From contig WTXI01000006.1 in NCBI GenBank assembly GCA_022376515.1, forward strand, positions 62,001 to 126,000: 64,000 nt of DNA. The letters are read 5' to 3'. Made by a program: the position numbers and the translations under genes. The notes under the pieces are model-generated. The model did not search any database. It worked only from the letters and a program-made list of their open reading frames with translations, and was not told the DNA's origin. Shown here in pieces: positions 32,779 to 44,272 of the stretch (positions are counted from its first letter, which is position 1; the number at the start of each line of letters is the position of its first letter). Source of the stretch: Lactifluus volemus. Its lineage: Eukaryota; Basidiomycota; Agaricomycetes; Russulales; Russulaceae.

Positions 32779-34841
32779 TATGGGCAACGCATCCTCCACA
32801 CAACGCGGCGGTAAGGTCACGCAATCCCAGACTGTCCTCCGAGAGTCGATGAACGCGAACACGCCGAAGGACGTGGCACAGGTCGTTCTCCCCCCACTTT
32901 ACTTTCCTTTGAAACCCTGATCGTTCTCCAGGCTGCTAACACTGCTAAAGACAACCTCATCACTTTAAACACAGAGGTACGCCCCAAGTTGTGTGTCATT
33001 ACCCGCCACCCACTGGATGCTAGTGTGTATCTAAGGAAGGAAATGCGACGCCTTCAATAGTAGGTGTATCTTCCAGGGACCGGTTCTCGTTGTCCTCAAG
33101 TCTCAATTTTACAGAGCACAACTCCGCTTGTGACCAGCCTATCCTCCAAGACGAACACGGACATAGCGAACGTCAGCGGTGCACTTCTTACGCGAGGATA
33201 AACTGCAGCTGAACTCATTCCTCCAGCCCTCTGTGAGATATCCTGAGCCCGCGGCCAGCATACCCTCACACGCTCCTGGCGGTGTTCCTGGTATTGAGTC
33301 TGCAGAGCTCCCCAATGCAGCCACCCAATCCCAAACACCCACGACGCTGGAAGTCGTCCCTTCCCGAAAGACCGAAGAATCGCCTGACGATCTGGCTTCC
33401 AACCGAGATCTGAAGCAGACCAATATCAAGGTTCCAAAGGTTGATGTACATCCCCGAAAGAAACCTCGGCGAGCGAGAGGTAAAGGTAGGGCCAAGGCTC
33501 AAAGTCAGGAAGAAGACAGAGAGAACGCGCCTCCTCCCTCGGCCGCAAGACCTCCACACCGTGGGTTGGGCCAGGCCGAAACTGGCACTCGACAGGGTCC
33601 TAGACGTGGAAGACCAATGAATAGAACGAAACGGTCCACGACTAGTCGACGAGTTGACGGGACTGGCGACGAAATTTTAGGGTCGAACCAACATACAGGA
33701 ATTCCAAAAATAGACAAAGCCAACCCGCCGAAGCCAAGTCATGGTCTTCTGCCGAGCACCCTAAATCCGTACCTGTACGCCGATCCCATATTATCCGCTT
33801 GTGTATCCATTGCTTGACTAGATAACAAAAGCTCCTCGCATCAACCTCGGAAGCAGATGTATCGACTGTACAACCTCTTCCCTCTTCGACACGTCGCAGG
33901 GCTAAGGAGTATTTTCAGCGACGCACCCGGGAACGATCCGTTGACACGGCTAAAAGGCACACTCGACCGTCAATAACGAGCGCTAGCGTCTCTGAGGGGG
34001 TGATCCAATCGAACGATGAGGCACCCAGATCGCAACGGGATCTCAATGAGGTCGCGCCAGTCTCCGAGGAGCCCTCAGAGCTAAGGGAAAGCGTCCTGAT
34101 CAGTTCATTTTTGATCCCGAGGCATCCCCATTCACGCCGAACGCCACATCGAGCCCACGACAAGCTTCACTTTCGTCCATCGGGGTCCAATCCTTTTCAT
34201 CCCCTACCCCCCTGCCCTCACATGGCAACCACAACGTTGCCCCTCTCATATCCAAGACCTCCAATAGAAGCATTCCATCGGAAATACAAAGTGATTCCGT
34301 ACCACATTTGATACCCATAACGTCAAGGGGCGTTCAGAGTGCCCACGGGCTCGCTTACCACTATTCAGCGGCAAATCAGGCGCGAGCTCATCTAGAAGCA
34401 GAGCAGTTCGCACTTCTACGGCTGCAAGCATATTACAGTTGGTTGGCTGGGAACATTTCAGCGTCGGGAGCCGGCGCTGGCTCTAGTGCAGAGGAACACA
34501 TGGATATGTCAGGCGGTGGTGGCGGACTCGGCGGTGGCGTCGCCCTGGGGAGGCCAGTCCAGAACCGTGGACGCGGGAAAATGCAATGCCGTAACCCCGG
34601 TGGGGCATACGCACACCCAAAGGAACATGTCGTTTTTTCGCCTCGCGATCATGAACGGATGGAAGCGTTTGTTCCTCAACAAGACGACAAACAGGCAGGA
34701 CTTGCCAAACCCGGAAAGGATGACACAGGCGAGAAGGAGGCGGGAAGACCAAACCAGAAGTGGGATGGGAAATGGGGATTACGTGAAGTGACAATGTCCA
34801 GCAAAGACGTGGGATGGAAATGGGGTGGGATGCAAAGGTGA
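32779..34841 (+). CDS. unknown basidiomycete protein, disordered
   Basis: Start at 32779 encodes MGNASSTQRGGKVTQSQTVL; MGxxxS is a plausible N-myristoylation signal. Short exons follow (AANTAKDNLITLNTE, STTPLVTSLSSKTNTDIANV) and then a long low-complexity region rich in Pro, Ser, Arg and Lys (RKKPRRARGKGRAKAQSQEE, RRGRPMNRTKRSTTSRR). A second part has STRRRAKEYFQRRTRERSVD, KRPDQFIFDPEASPFTPNAT, HGLAYHYSAANQARAHLEAE and QFALLRLQAYYSWLAGN, then a Gly-rich tail to 34841. Frame breaks near 33178 (GG) and 34089 (AAA) look like sequence errors. The junction at about 33770-33840 is not settled, so this may be two genes. No domain recognised. Confidence 0.45.
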
Positions 34842-35195
34842 AGGGCGGTAAGTCGCAAAGTTGCAATAAGCCCAAATCGATCAAAAAGTCGGTTAGTACA
34901 GACTAGAGTATGGGGAAATAGATATCGCCTAATTTGGACCTACATTGAGTTAACTTGACACACGAATTGGATCATAATTGAACGTCTTTTCTTTTCAACT
35001 CAATCCCCGGTCCTCCGAACTCCCTTACCTTACGTATCTTCATACAGTATTCCGTTCCTCAACTATGTAATAGGCTTTCATCCCGCTCTTCTTCCATCCC
35101 CCAGGGTGGAAGATCCCCTTCACCTCCTATTTCAGCTCTCCGCTACCTCCTATCCGGCACCAAGTCAACTCCTATCCCCAACGTTTCCCCACCTT

Positions 35196-37147
35196 ATGCC
35201 ATACGTCGATATCGCCCAGGGCAACGACTTTGCTTCGATATGGTACATCACCAATTCACCCACAGGCCACGTCAGTAGCTTCGACCCCAATAAGCCCACA
35301 TTGATTCTCCTGCATCCCTTCTTTCTGGATACGACATGGCTCGACAATCAGTTTGGTGACCCAAGACTGGACTCTGATTACAACCTCATAGCGTTTGACC
35401 AGCGCGCTGCCGGCCGGACGCTCTCACGACCCAACGGGAAACAGGACGCGTGGACGGACGCGGCGGATTTGGCATTTGCCTGCCATGTGCGTAAATGAAT
35501 ATTCCTCGTGTTCGAGAAGGTTACTAAAAGCTGTGGCTTCGAAGGCGCTCTGGTTACCGCCAGCGCATGTTTGGGCAAGTGAGACGACGGGTGCCAACTT
35601 GGCCATACGATTTGCCGCTTTGTATGCATCCACCTGTTTTTTCTTGGTTGTCTTCGTTTCTGCAAGGCTAAATAATCCCCGCTTATTTTAGGTTCCCCCA
35701 TATGGTGCTGAGTTTAACCATGATATCAGTTCCTTCACCCACAGAGTATGTATGTTCTTTGAAAATCAGACTGTCATCCCTCGGCGCAACGTGGCCTTAT
35801 GTTGAACCTTTTTTTTTTTCAGACTCGAGGTCTATTTTCATACATGCGACGAGCTTCTACATATGTGGGCACATGCGGAGGATCTCGATACGCTGGAGTT
35901 TACTCTGATGCAGGTCATATCATACATTGTCGGACCGGTATGCATCACCCTCTTGTCGTGGCGTCCTTGTGTTGCTGACGACGAAATGGTCTCCCTCAGG
36001 ATATAGATGCCGATATAGCAGACGATGTATGTACATTGCTCGTGCCATGAAAAGGGGGGGACTTGATATTTCTCGAACAGGTCATTGCCTATCTCGAAAC
36101 CGCTTATCCACCCTTTAATCGTCACAAATTAGCACAAATTGGGAATGTGCTCATGAACGTAAGTTACGGTATTCATGTGACTCTTATTGAAGCTTAGGAA
36201 TTCGTGATCTACAGCGAGAAGCATTGACTAAGAAAGAGTTCGCAGCTATCCGGCAACCCTGTCTCCTTATTCACGGTGATAAAAATCAAATCCACCCGAT
36301 ACAACATGCGCACAACATGGTTGCTGACTTGATTAATGCCAAAGACGGTGCCAAGTTGTACACGATCAAAGGTAAATTTGGCTTGTGGTTTCGTCTGTAT
36401 CACTTCCATGATAACGCCATCACTAGGGGGTCAAGGATACATCACTGTCGTGCCAACTACCGCTTCAGTTTGCAATCGCGTGTTTCTACAATTCCTTTCA
36501 CGTCTGCCTTCAACGCGTTCCAAGCTGCGACCTCCAAGAGATCCCCTAGAAGTTTATATCTCCAAGGCGTTGGCGATTTTGGCGGAGATCTCGGGCGACT
36601 CAACGATTGCGGGCCGTGATCCACTTTCGCCCATGTCGTTCTCGCGCATAGCAACTCATGTGCAGCAACTACAAGTGGAGAATTACATGGCTGCAGCCAG
36701 GGGCGCAAGGAAGGCATTCTCACCCCTGGGTTCTGATGGCCGGCCAATGCGCAAGTGAGTTGCGTTGTTTTGCCTGGGGTTTGGTGCTGACTGGCTCTGT
36801 TTTTGCAGGTACTCGGAGCGGAAACATGACCATTGGTTCCAGGGTGATCGATGTTATATGTCATGTGTCGGTAAGCATGTGTAAGATTGAATGTCGGATG
36901 ATCTCGGTACTGATCAAGAACAGAAAACATCCCAGAACAAGAAGTGCAACCCGAAAGTTTGGAGCAGCACGCCGGCGCACCATCAGAAGGGCAAATACAG
37001 CCGGCATCGGAGGAGGTGATGCTGGCTAGTGCCCGACACCGGATGGCATTCAATCCTGGCACAGTTGAGCGGATGGAGCGGATTGTTGGCAAGAGCGGCA
37101 TTCAAAAAATGACAGGAGCCATTCCATTAGTGAAGCTCGCTCGGTGA
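35196..37147 (+). CDS. alpha/beta hydrolase with long C-terminal extension
   Basis: Start at 35196 encodes MPYVDIAQGNDFASIWYITN. Then KPTLILLHPFFLDTTWLDNQ, DYNLIAFDQRAAGRTLSRPN, VWASETTGANLAIRFAALY (nucleophile-elbow position, Ser in ASETTGA), MVLSLTMISVPSPTEYV, DLDTLEFTLMQVISYIVGP, FNRHKLAQIGNVLM, and REALTKKEFAAIRQPCLLIH with GDKNQIHP (acid position). The conserved hydrolase part ends near 36480 and is followed by a 200-residue helical region (DPLEVYISKALAILAEISGD, FSRIATHVQQLQVENYMAAA, YSERKHDHWFQGDRC, MAFNPGTVERMERIVGKSGI) ending at 37147. At least nine introns. Many fungi have this hydrolase type; substrate unknown. Confidence 0.75.
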
Positions 37148-38134
37148 TTGAGGGAATTTACTCCGCAGATCTCTCGATGTGTACAAGTAGGTAGGCAGCA
37201 GCTGGATGTAACCGCAGGTGCGGGTGGCGCGCCCCATCATATGTCATTGGGTCACTGATCTTACAGCATTGATATTATTACTTATCAAACTCACTTAGTT
37301 ATTTTTTCTGCTTCATTTCCACTAGCACTGACGCATCCTGTCAGTTCCGTGTAATATAATATTGACGTGGAAACTCACCCACTGAGACTGACTGCGGCGC
37401 CCGACTTGAATGTTGGACCTCGAACGCTGACCGTTTGAGAATCGTGCCTGTGTCTCTCCAAGGGCGTGTGTATCGCCGGGGAACATACGTTACGTGACGT
37501 TACTCCAAAATCCGCCGATTATTGATGCATGCCTGACAGAGCTACGAACAGGATTTCTTGCGAGACGACGTCGATCGTACTGTAGTGCCCTACTGAAAAG
37601 TGGAACTGTCCAACTAAACCGTTTTCAATGCAATAGGCATGTGGATATGTCTGCGAGTCACACTAACGTTGTCAACGTCAAACCCGGGCGACAGGCGCAA
37701 AGTGACAGATAACCTTTTTTTAATTTTTTCAAAAAGCTTTCTCTCGTTCCACCAGGATTTGTCATTTTACTCTGTTATGGAGAGCCCCAAGGTAGACTAG
37801 CTTTCATTGATAGAAACCGACATTATGGTCAGTTTCCCTTTCCACTCAGGCTGCTCGTTAGCAAACGAGCTGTACGGAGCTATTTTGAAACTGTCATTAA
37901 AGTACCCCTTGAAAAACTTTTTGCTGATCACAACATCGCATTACGGCGGAGGGCTGTAGCGGATGAACAAATCAGACATTGATGGGGTCAGAAAACAGAA
38001 AACCCTAAATTGAAATTTGTCGACAGATGCCTCCACATGCCACATCTATTGCAAATCGCGAGATGTGCTTAGCAGGTGGAGCGCAAAACACATTACAACG
38101 TAAACAGCGGATGTGTCCAAACATGGCACAAAAC
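37148..38134. other. intergenic stretch between convergent genes
   Basis: Nearly 1 kb with only short, patternless open frames. It must hold the 3' untranslated regions of the hydrolase and peroxin genes. I see no RNA gene, repeat or mobile element. Confidence 0.5.
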
Positions 38135-39591
38135 TTATGACTTATCCATCGCCACATTAAAGGGCCGCGGAATTGTCGGCGGAATAAACGTCCTCCTGCG
38201 ATAATAAGGGTCAAGGGCCATTTCCCCTCCAGGAAGACCGTGAAAACGTACCGATTGAGCACAAGTCCTTTGAGTGCCTTGATCTCTGTCCGTACTTCTT
38301 CCTCTATCGGCGTCGTAGATGACTGCACGGTGCCCGGCAGGCGGTGAATCGCCGACGTCAAGGCGTATGTTTTGGTAGTCAGGTAGCCCGTGAAGTCGAT
38401 CAGCGCCTGTAGCGTGTGTTGGAAGCGGTGCGTGGGGCGTTCCGACACCGCAAGCGCGACGGAAGAATGCAACTTGGCAAGTACAGGAGGAGTGGTGGTG
38501 TCGATTGTAGCGCAGGGTCTGGGGCGTGGTAGGACCACAGTGGTGGTTGGATGGCGAGCTGGGCTCTGACGAGTGGAAAAGGGGGGCTTCGTTAAGCGTT
38601 CTACACAGTGACTCCTGCAAGCGGGGCAGAAGCGTAGCAGCCGATTGAATATGTCACCAAGTTACAGTACACGGAACATCAGCGCGTACCTGGTAGGCAT
38701 CATCGATGTTCAATAGGGATGGTAGATCTGTGGAAAAAAGTATTTGGAAGATCTCGTCTGCGGTCGACGGCTTGTTTCGAACGACGAGATCGGCCAACGC
38801 ACACCGGAGCAGCGTCACATGCGGTACATGTGTAATGCTGCTGCTCTCTCTAGCAGCAGCGATATCGCTCAGGCTCTTATACTCGCACCATGGGGTGACT
38901 TCTTCCCATGGATCGAGATGAGGAAGATCTGCGTACGCAAGCTTTTGAGATTCTTTGAATTCACGCAAGGAATCTGTGAGCCTGGAAAGCAGGCCAATTT
39001 GGTGTGTCCTAAGCGCATGACGTGCAAGTGCCGATTGTGTCAGACGGGGAAGCAGAAATCGCTAGTAGGGAGAAAGAAAAAAAATCAGCATGTGCGTTGG
39101 CGACACCGAAGGTGGTGAGAGGTGGACGGTCCGTACGTAGTAGATGATGAGCATAAGGGTGGAGCTTCCTGTTAACCATGAAAGCATCTTGAAGGTACCC
39201 GCGAGAAGACCTGGCAAGTGGGATGGAGGCGGTGCGGGATACATCCGTGGTGGTACAACAGGGAGTTGCAAAGGCTTTTCTCGCTTATGAGCCTTTAGAA
39301 GTGCGGACAGAAATAGTACGAGACGCACCACCTCACGGAGTAGAAGCTGTACGTCCCCATCTGCAAGACCCTTTTCCTTGAGGAAGTGACGTTTGGATTC
39401 GAGGTCTTGGTGTACGACCTGGGGTGAGCTGAGGAAGTGCCGTGCTCTGTCTAGTAACTCCGAGCGATCTGGTATGGCCCCCGCGATGTCGATTCATGTC
39501 CAATTGAAGAATGAGGTTGTGTCGACTCTTCCAAGGCAGGTTCAGAGTGGTCTGCGGATGGCTGCGGGCTGTCTTGTTCGTTGGCGGTCAT
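38135..39591 (-). CDS. Pex14-like peroxisomal membrane peroxin
   Basis: Docking factor of the peroxisomal matrix-protein import machine. Start at 39591 encodes MTANEQDSPQPSADHSEPAL, then the Pex14 N-terminal helical domain DRSELLDRARHFLSSPQVVH, ESKRHFLKEKGLADGDVQLL. After an intron comes PRMYPAPPPSHLPGLLAGTF and a hydrophobic segment (LLAGTFKMLSWLTGSSTLML) that should be the membrane span. Downstream are RHALRTHQIGLLSRLTDSLR, DAYQ, and a helical stretch SSVALAVSERPTHRFQHTLQ, DFTGYLTTKTYALTSAIHRL and EEEVRTEIKALKGLVLNRR, ending FNVAMDKS at 38135. A frame break in a run of five C near 39480 joins the two N-terminal parts if one base is added; another unresolved shift lies near 38540. It may be a Pex14/Pex17 paralogue rather than the main Pex14. 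Confidence 0.72.
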
Positions 39592-39942
39592 CACCACAGT
39601 TGGACCGGGAACGGCAACATCGTCTCCGGTGGCCGGTGACTCTGAGTCATGGATCAACTCGGACACCCACACACCCACGGCGCAGCCTCAGTTTATGCGC
39701 CGTTCTAGCTCAGTCTTTTGATATCTGGACAACAACTACTATATTGGATAGTTCATGCAGCTATGGCAAACGACTCGGATTCGTGGAAGAAGACCCAGGT
39801 ACTGGCCCTGACCCTTCTGATGGAATACTACCCGTCGGCGTCCTGCTGCGGCTGCCTTCGGGAATCATGCACGGACTTTGGGCGTGTGATTTTGATGGCG
39901 CGTCCAGAAAGGGCGTCTATGTGATAAGACAACGAAAGTGTT

Positions 39943-41356
39943 TCAGCCTCGGAATCGCTGACTTTGGTGCATCACCATGAGAGGGACCAGTACCTCGCTC
40001 GATCTCCGTGATGGCCATTCAAATTCGCCGAGAGACCTTCGGCCAATGTCATCAGAAGTCATCCGGCCTCGAAGATCGGGGCGCGAATTCAGAGACCGCA
40101 GAATACCCAGTGTGTAGAACTTTCCCGTTAGGAGAAGGAAGAACAACACAAGGTGGCGAGTTTCCGACTACAGACCAGCCTATCGTGAGTTCGCGCTGTC
40201 ATCTCCCCGGAAAATGTTTAATTCTCACAGATTTGGAGTTGTACAGTGAACGGCGATGACCTGGGATGCACTCGGTAGAGCTGCTGACCCCCAAGTGACC
40301 GTTATGATATGATTCAATGCTTTGTCCAGATTGTCGAGCCCCGTTCTAGAATGCCACAGATAAACCATCACTGGGGCAGAGGTTAAATTGTCAACGGGCA
40401 GCAAGCATCACGTGCATACGTATGGAGGTGATTGTGACGTCCAGAACTAGGTAATCGTCGCCGCTTAGCCTGGAGAGAAACACCGGAGCCTGAAGACATA
40501 CCCAACGAGCCAAATATCCAGTAATTGAATGAAAATTTAGCCTAGAACGGCAACCATCTCGGTCAATTGGACACTCATCGAGAGTTCTATGGGCTTGCCA
40601 GAAATGAGCGCTCCGCTCTTAGCGGCTGTACCAGGGTCAGCGGATATCACAAGGAGACCAGTGATTGTTCACTCACGTTATTATTCGCCCTTTCGTGTTT
40701 AGAGCCTACGCCCAGTGCTATAGTCTTTACCCGGTAAAGTTAGCTAGGACGAAATTCTGACCTAGGCGCTCACCAGATACACGTTTGCAATGAAAATTGT
40801 GATGAGGAGGAATGCCAAAGGTATCATGGCCCAATTTCTTTGCTTCGTCACCTATACCAAGGTAATTAGAATAAGCGTCGGGTCTAACTTGGACACTGAT
40901 CGGTTGCGCGTGCCTTCCAGCATTTTCGAAGGAGCGATATTTCGCAAACCGTGCAAATTAAGCCGTTCAAAAATAAATCTGCCCAGACGAGGGGACTCGT
41001 CGACTAATTATATGCTCACATTATTCAGGTGAATCAAGTGTTTCAAGAAAAAATCATTACCCAAGGCTTAAGATATACAAGAATATACCAGAGCTTATAC
41101 GACATAAGCATGGTTTGTAGCCTTTTGGCGCAGCTGTCAGGTCCTTTGTAACCGCCGTCAAGAGTGCGACTCACAATGACAACCCAACCAGTGTCGAGAC
41201 ATAGGACTTCATCCGCATTGTGTCATTTAGAGGGCACTCCCAATATCTCGCCGCTTGGGCAAAGATGACACCCTGGCAAAGAGCTTGAAAGATGCCTTCG
41301 ATGAGGATCGGTCCACTAGTAGGGACGTCAATCTGAGCGGCTAGAATGAAATCCAT
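39943..41356 (-). CDS. DUF6534-like multi-pass membrane protein, possibly decaying
   Basis: Basidiomycete seven-helix membrane protein family of unknown function. Start at 41356 encodes MDFILAAQIDVPTSGPILIE, GIFQALCQGVIFAQAARYWE, MRMKSYVSTLVGLS; then LQTMLMSYKLWYILVYLKP, RNWAMIPLAFLLITIFIANV (helix), LWHSRTGLDNLDKALNHIIT (the characteristic S-R-T-G block after helix six), and LFFLLLTGKFYTLGILRSLN with SRPDLRGRM, ending at 39943. Between the blocks I could not place all introns, and some expected helices (near 40560-40760) are poorly preserved. It could be intact with sequence errors or a decaying member of an expanded family. Confidence 0.5.
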
Positions 41357-42977
41357 CGTACTTTGGGCTGAAACCTGGGCCTTTGATTAATGCATGGATT
41401 TCAAGTTCAACTGGCCGAGCGGCGAGATGCCGTATGACCCGTCAGACGCCAAATCCAGACGGGGCTATGGCTTAGTTGCCCTGTCCATTGCAGCTAGTAG
41501 CTGTATGCAAGGTCAGCGTTCAAGAATTTTTTTTTGGGTACGCATGAACGGCGCAAAAACAGTTGCGTGTTCCTTCTTTTTTGTGGATACTGCAGTGTTT
41601 TCCAGTGCAGGCGGACGATGTCATGTGAAATGAAGGCTGGCACCGACGCTGTCTCAGGCGAGACGTAAACCCGAGGATCTAGGTGCTTTGCTTTACAATA
41701 TTTATTTTTCCGTTTCTAAACCCCTATCTTCAGGCTTTTCCCCGCGATCAAGGAAAATATGTCGGGTTTCGCTTCACAGGATTCATCGATGGTCCCTTAT
41801 CGCGCGTACAATTAGGCTGTGGCCCTTGCTTCGGCTCCGTCGCGGAGACGGGCGGAATGCCAGTGAGCATCCTATCTGTGAGTGTTTGTTCATTACCAAA
41901 AAAATAAAGAATCCCTCGGAGCGCCAAGCTATTCCCACAATCACTTACAAAAGGACACGTACTCTTCTGGAATCTCTGCTGAACAGGATCGGCAGTGTTC
42001 AGAGAAGAGAAGACTGTCCACGGATCGAAAGGCAACGTTTCGCGTCCGGAATTGTTCGGATCTCTAACTATTATTACGAGTGGCAAGATAAGTATAGCTG
42101 TTGATGCAGAGATACAGACGCACGCTGACATGAGCAAAGGGGAATGAATCACATGCCTCAGGCGGCCACAGGATGAAAAAAAAAAAAAAAAAACAGTTCG
42201 CTCTCCGACGTCAGCTGGTGCAGTGTCTTAGGGGTTGATGGTGACTGACGCGGGCAGCGTCGGGCAAAATCTCTCAAACAAGCTGCTCATGTTCAGCGTT
42301 CAGCAATTATAGCGAGACTCAAAGACGTGCCGAATGGGGGATAGGTGATCACGACTCGAGTGCATCCGGTCATGTTAACTTGGGGATTTTACACGTAACA
42401 TCCCACTAGTGAGTGAGTGAAGGATGAGTTTCCGCGGACGGGTGTTAAGTTAACAATTTTGGATTGACGTGGCGGGGCCACAGTACATGGTATGATCTGA
42501 TTAAACAAAATTTTTCGTAACCTCGGAGATCTTTAACTTTGACCGGGAAATCATGCTCCAGCTTAAATTTCAGGTCTATGGCTCGTCCACTCTCGTCGAA
42601 CGCAGCCCCTCTTACCATCGCGAACTATGACTTCTCTGCTTACTCGAACAGCCGATGGTTTTCAACTCGATCCAAATCTCGCTTTTCTCGAGGCGCTGAC
42701 ATCTCTACTCAGTTCAAGAAGAAGGATAGCTTCCGACGACGAGATGCAGAACTCGATCCTCTCTTATTCGCAGCCGCTGTGGCCTCTGCCCCTGGTGTTA
42801 CTCGAAATCACTATGCCCATGACTTCTCCCCGGCGTTAAACTGCCAAAAGCTGACGGTTCCAGGGATTGGTCCAAGCGGGATGGGGAACGTATCGGAGCG
42901 GTGAATCAGCCAAAAAAATTCGTTTACACCAGTAGACAAGGTCCAGGAGCTCGCGCATACTAGAAGGAAAAGAGAAC
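41357..42977. other. stretch with no firm gene; probable 5' exons of RIB1 at the right end
   Basis: 41357-42540 has no convincing gene: a minus frame at 41748-42152 has an N-terminal hydrophobic run (CISASTAILILPLVIIV) but no family, and there is a run of about 18 A at 42177-42194. From 42600 to 42960 plus-strand frames read like protein (FQLDPNLAFLEALTSLLSSR, SILSYSQPLWPLPLVLLEIT, HDFSPALNCQKLTVPG) and probably belong to the N-terminal extension of Rib1 or to a small upstream gene, but the phases do not join without assuming missing bases. Confidence 0.4.
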
Positions 42978-44065
42978 GTGGGTACAGGTTTCGACCCGGA
43001 TTTTTCACGACCCCTACTGTCTACATCTCCCATCCTTCTTACCAGCAAACGCGAGAGAGCCTCTACCCGACTCGCCACCAATCCGTCTCATGCACCGGTG
43101 ACACAACCGACCCCCACAACACCAGTTACTGTCACATGCATGGCTCGCACACGCATACCTACCCCCCACGGCATGGCTTTTCTTCATATATATCATAACA
43201 ATCGTGACGGAAAGGAACACCTTGCAGTTGTCGTTGACCCCGCCCAGTTTTCCGACAATAGCTCTTTAATATCTGCACCCCCAATTCGGAGTCGCTCGCT
43301 GACGCCGCGTGGAGCGATTCCGAGACAGAGATGGACAGGTTGACGCGTGGCGCCTACGTAGGGCGGCTCTCACCAACCTCGCACACTGCGTCCTCCCCCG
43401 CGCACCTGAACTTTTCATGTGCAGTGCCCTCGATCCCTCCTCCATTGGTACGGATTCACTCCGAATGTTTCACAGGAGAGACCATCGGCAGCATGCGTTG
43501 TGACTGCGGCGAGCAGCTCGACGAGGCCATTTACCTCATGTCACAACCCATCGCAATGCCATATACGAGTCCCTCTGAGCCTCCAATAAATATTCCGGGT
43601 CGAGGTGTTGTTATCTACATGCGTCAGGAGGGTCGCGGTATCGGCCTTCTCTCCAAGATTCGAGCCTACAATCTACAGGACCTCGGCCATGATACCGTCA
43701 CGGCCAACTTGTTGCTGGGGCACAAGGCCGACGAGCGCGGTTATGAAGTAGCCATCGCTATTCTGCAGGATCTTGGGCTAGGCTCCACAGCTGGAGAGAG
43801 TGTTCGCCTTCTGACGAACAATCCGGACAAGGTACGCGCTATGGAGAAGGAGGGCCTCACAATTGCAGAGCGCGTTCCTATGATACCTCGCAGCTGGAGG
43901 AGTAAACCGGAAGGGCAGAGTGCTACTAATGATACAGGGGAGACTCGGAGGAGTCCTGGTGCTACCATGGTTGGTGGTGATATGGTACGCGGGGAAGATT
44001 TAGAAAAGTACTTGAGGACAAAAGTTTTGCGCATGGGACACATGCTTCAGCTAAACGAAGTCTGA
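42978..44065 (+). CDS. RIB1: GTP cyclohydrolase II
   Basis: First enzyme of riboflavin synthesis; opens the imidazole ring of GTP to give 2,5-diamino-6-ribosylamino-pyrimidinone phosphate, formate and pyrophosphate. The core is clear: CMARTRIPTPHGMAFLHIYH, NNRDGKEHLAVVVDPAQ, DAAWSDSETEMDRLTRGAYV, VRIHSECFTGETIGSMRCDC-GEQL (three zinc-binding Cys), GVVIYMRQEGRGIGLLSKIR (catalytic Arg), YNLQDLGHDTVTANLLLGHK, DERGYEVAIAILQDLGL, VRLLTNNPDKVRAMEKEGLT. An inserted Pro/Ser loop lies between GRL and VRIHSE. A frame break at a run of five C (43279-43283) is repaired by one added C. The listed start is only the left edge of the frame; the true start codon is upstream. Ends MGHMLQLNEV at 44065. The 3' gap to VPS17 is 207 bases. 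Confidence 0.9.
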
Positions 44066-44272
44066 CACATACATCATTTTTATTTTATTATCGATGCAAC
44101 ACAAAAATTAAGTAGAGAAGCAAATACATGCTGTCATTCACAAAAGCCGAGCCGAGCGTTGTCATCGAAATATGTAAAATTAAATTAAATTGATCGGTAA
44201 GGAAATGATAACATTAATTTGTCGTATTTTATCTCGGTTCGGTCTTTGAGCGGACGCTTCAAGCTTGACTTC

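Noticed and set aside
36457..37101. 214-codon minus-strand frame
   Set aside because: Opposite the C-terminal exons of the alpha/beta hydrolase; its composition is Cys/Arg/Ser-rich as expected of an antisense shadow.
39393..39980. 195-codon plus-strand open frame
   Set aside because: It lies opposite the N-terminal exons of the Pex14-like gene and the end of the DUF6534-like gene, whose minus frames match known families. I read it as a shadow.
42177..42194. A-run as the tail of a retrotransposed gene
   Set aside because: No processed gene or target duplication lies next to it; a simple homopolymer is enough.
43331..44065. Start of RIB1 at the Met of MDRLTRGAYVG
   Set aside because: The conserved CMARTRIPTPHG block needed for GTP cyclohydrolase II lies upstream in another frame and joins after one added C, so the gene begins earlier.
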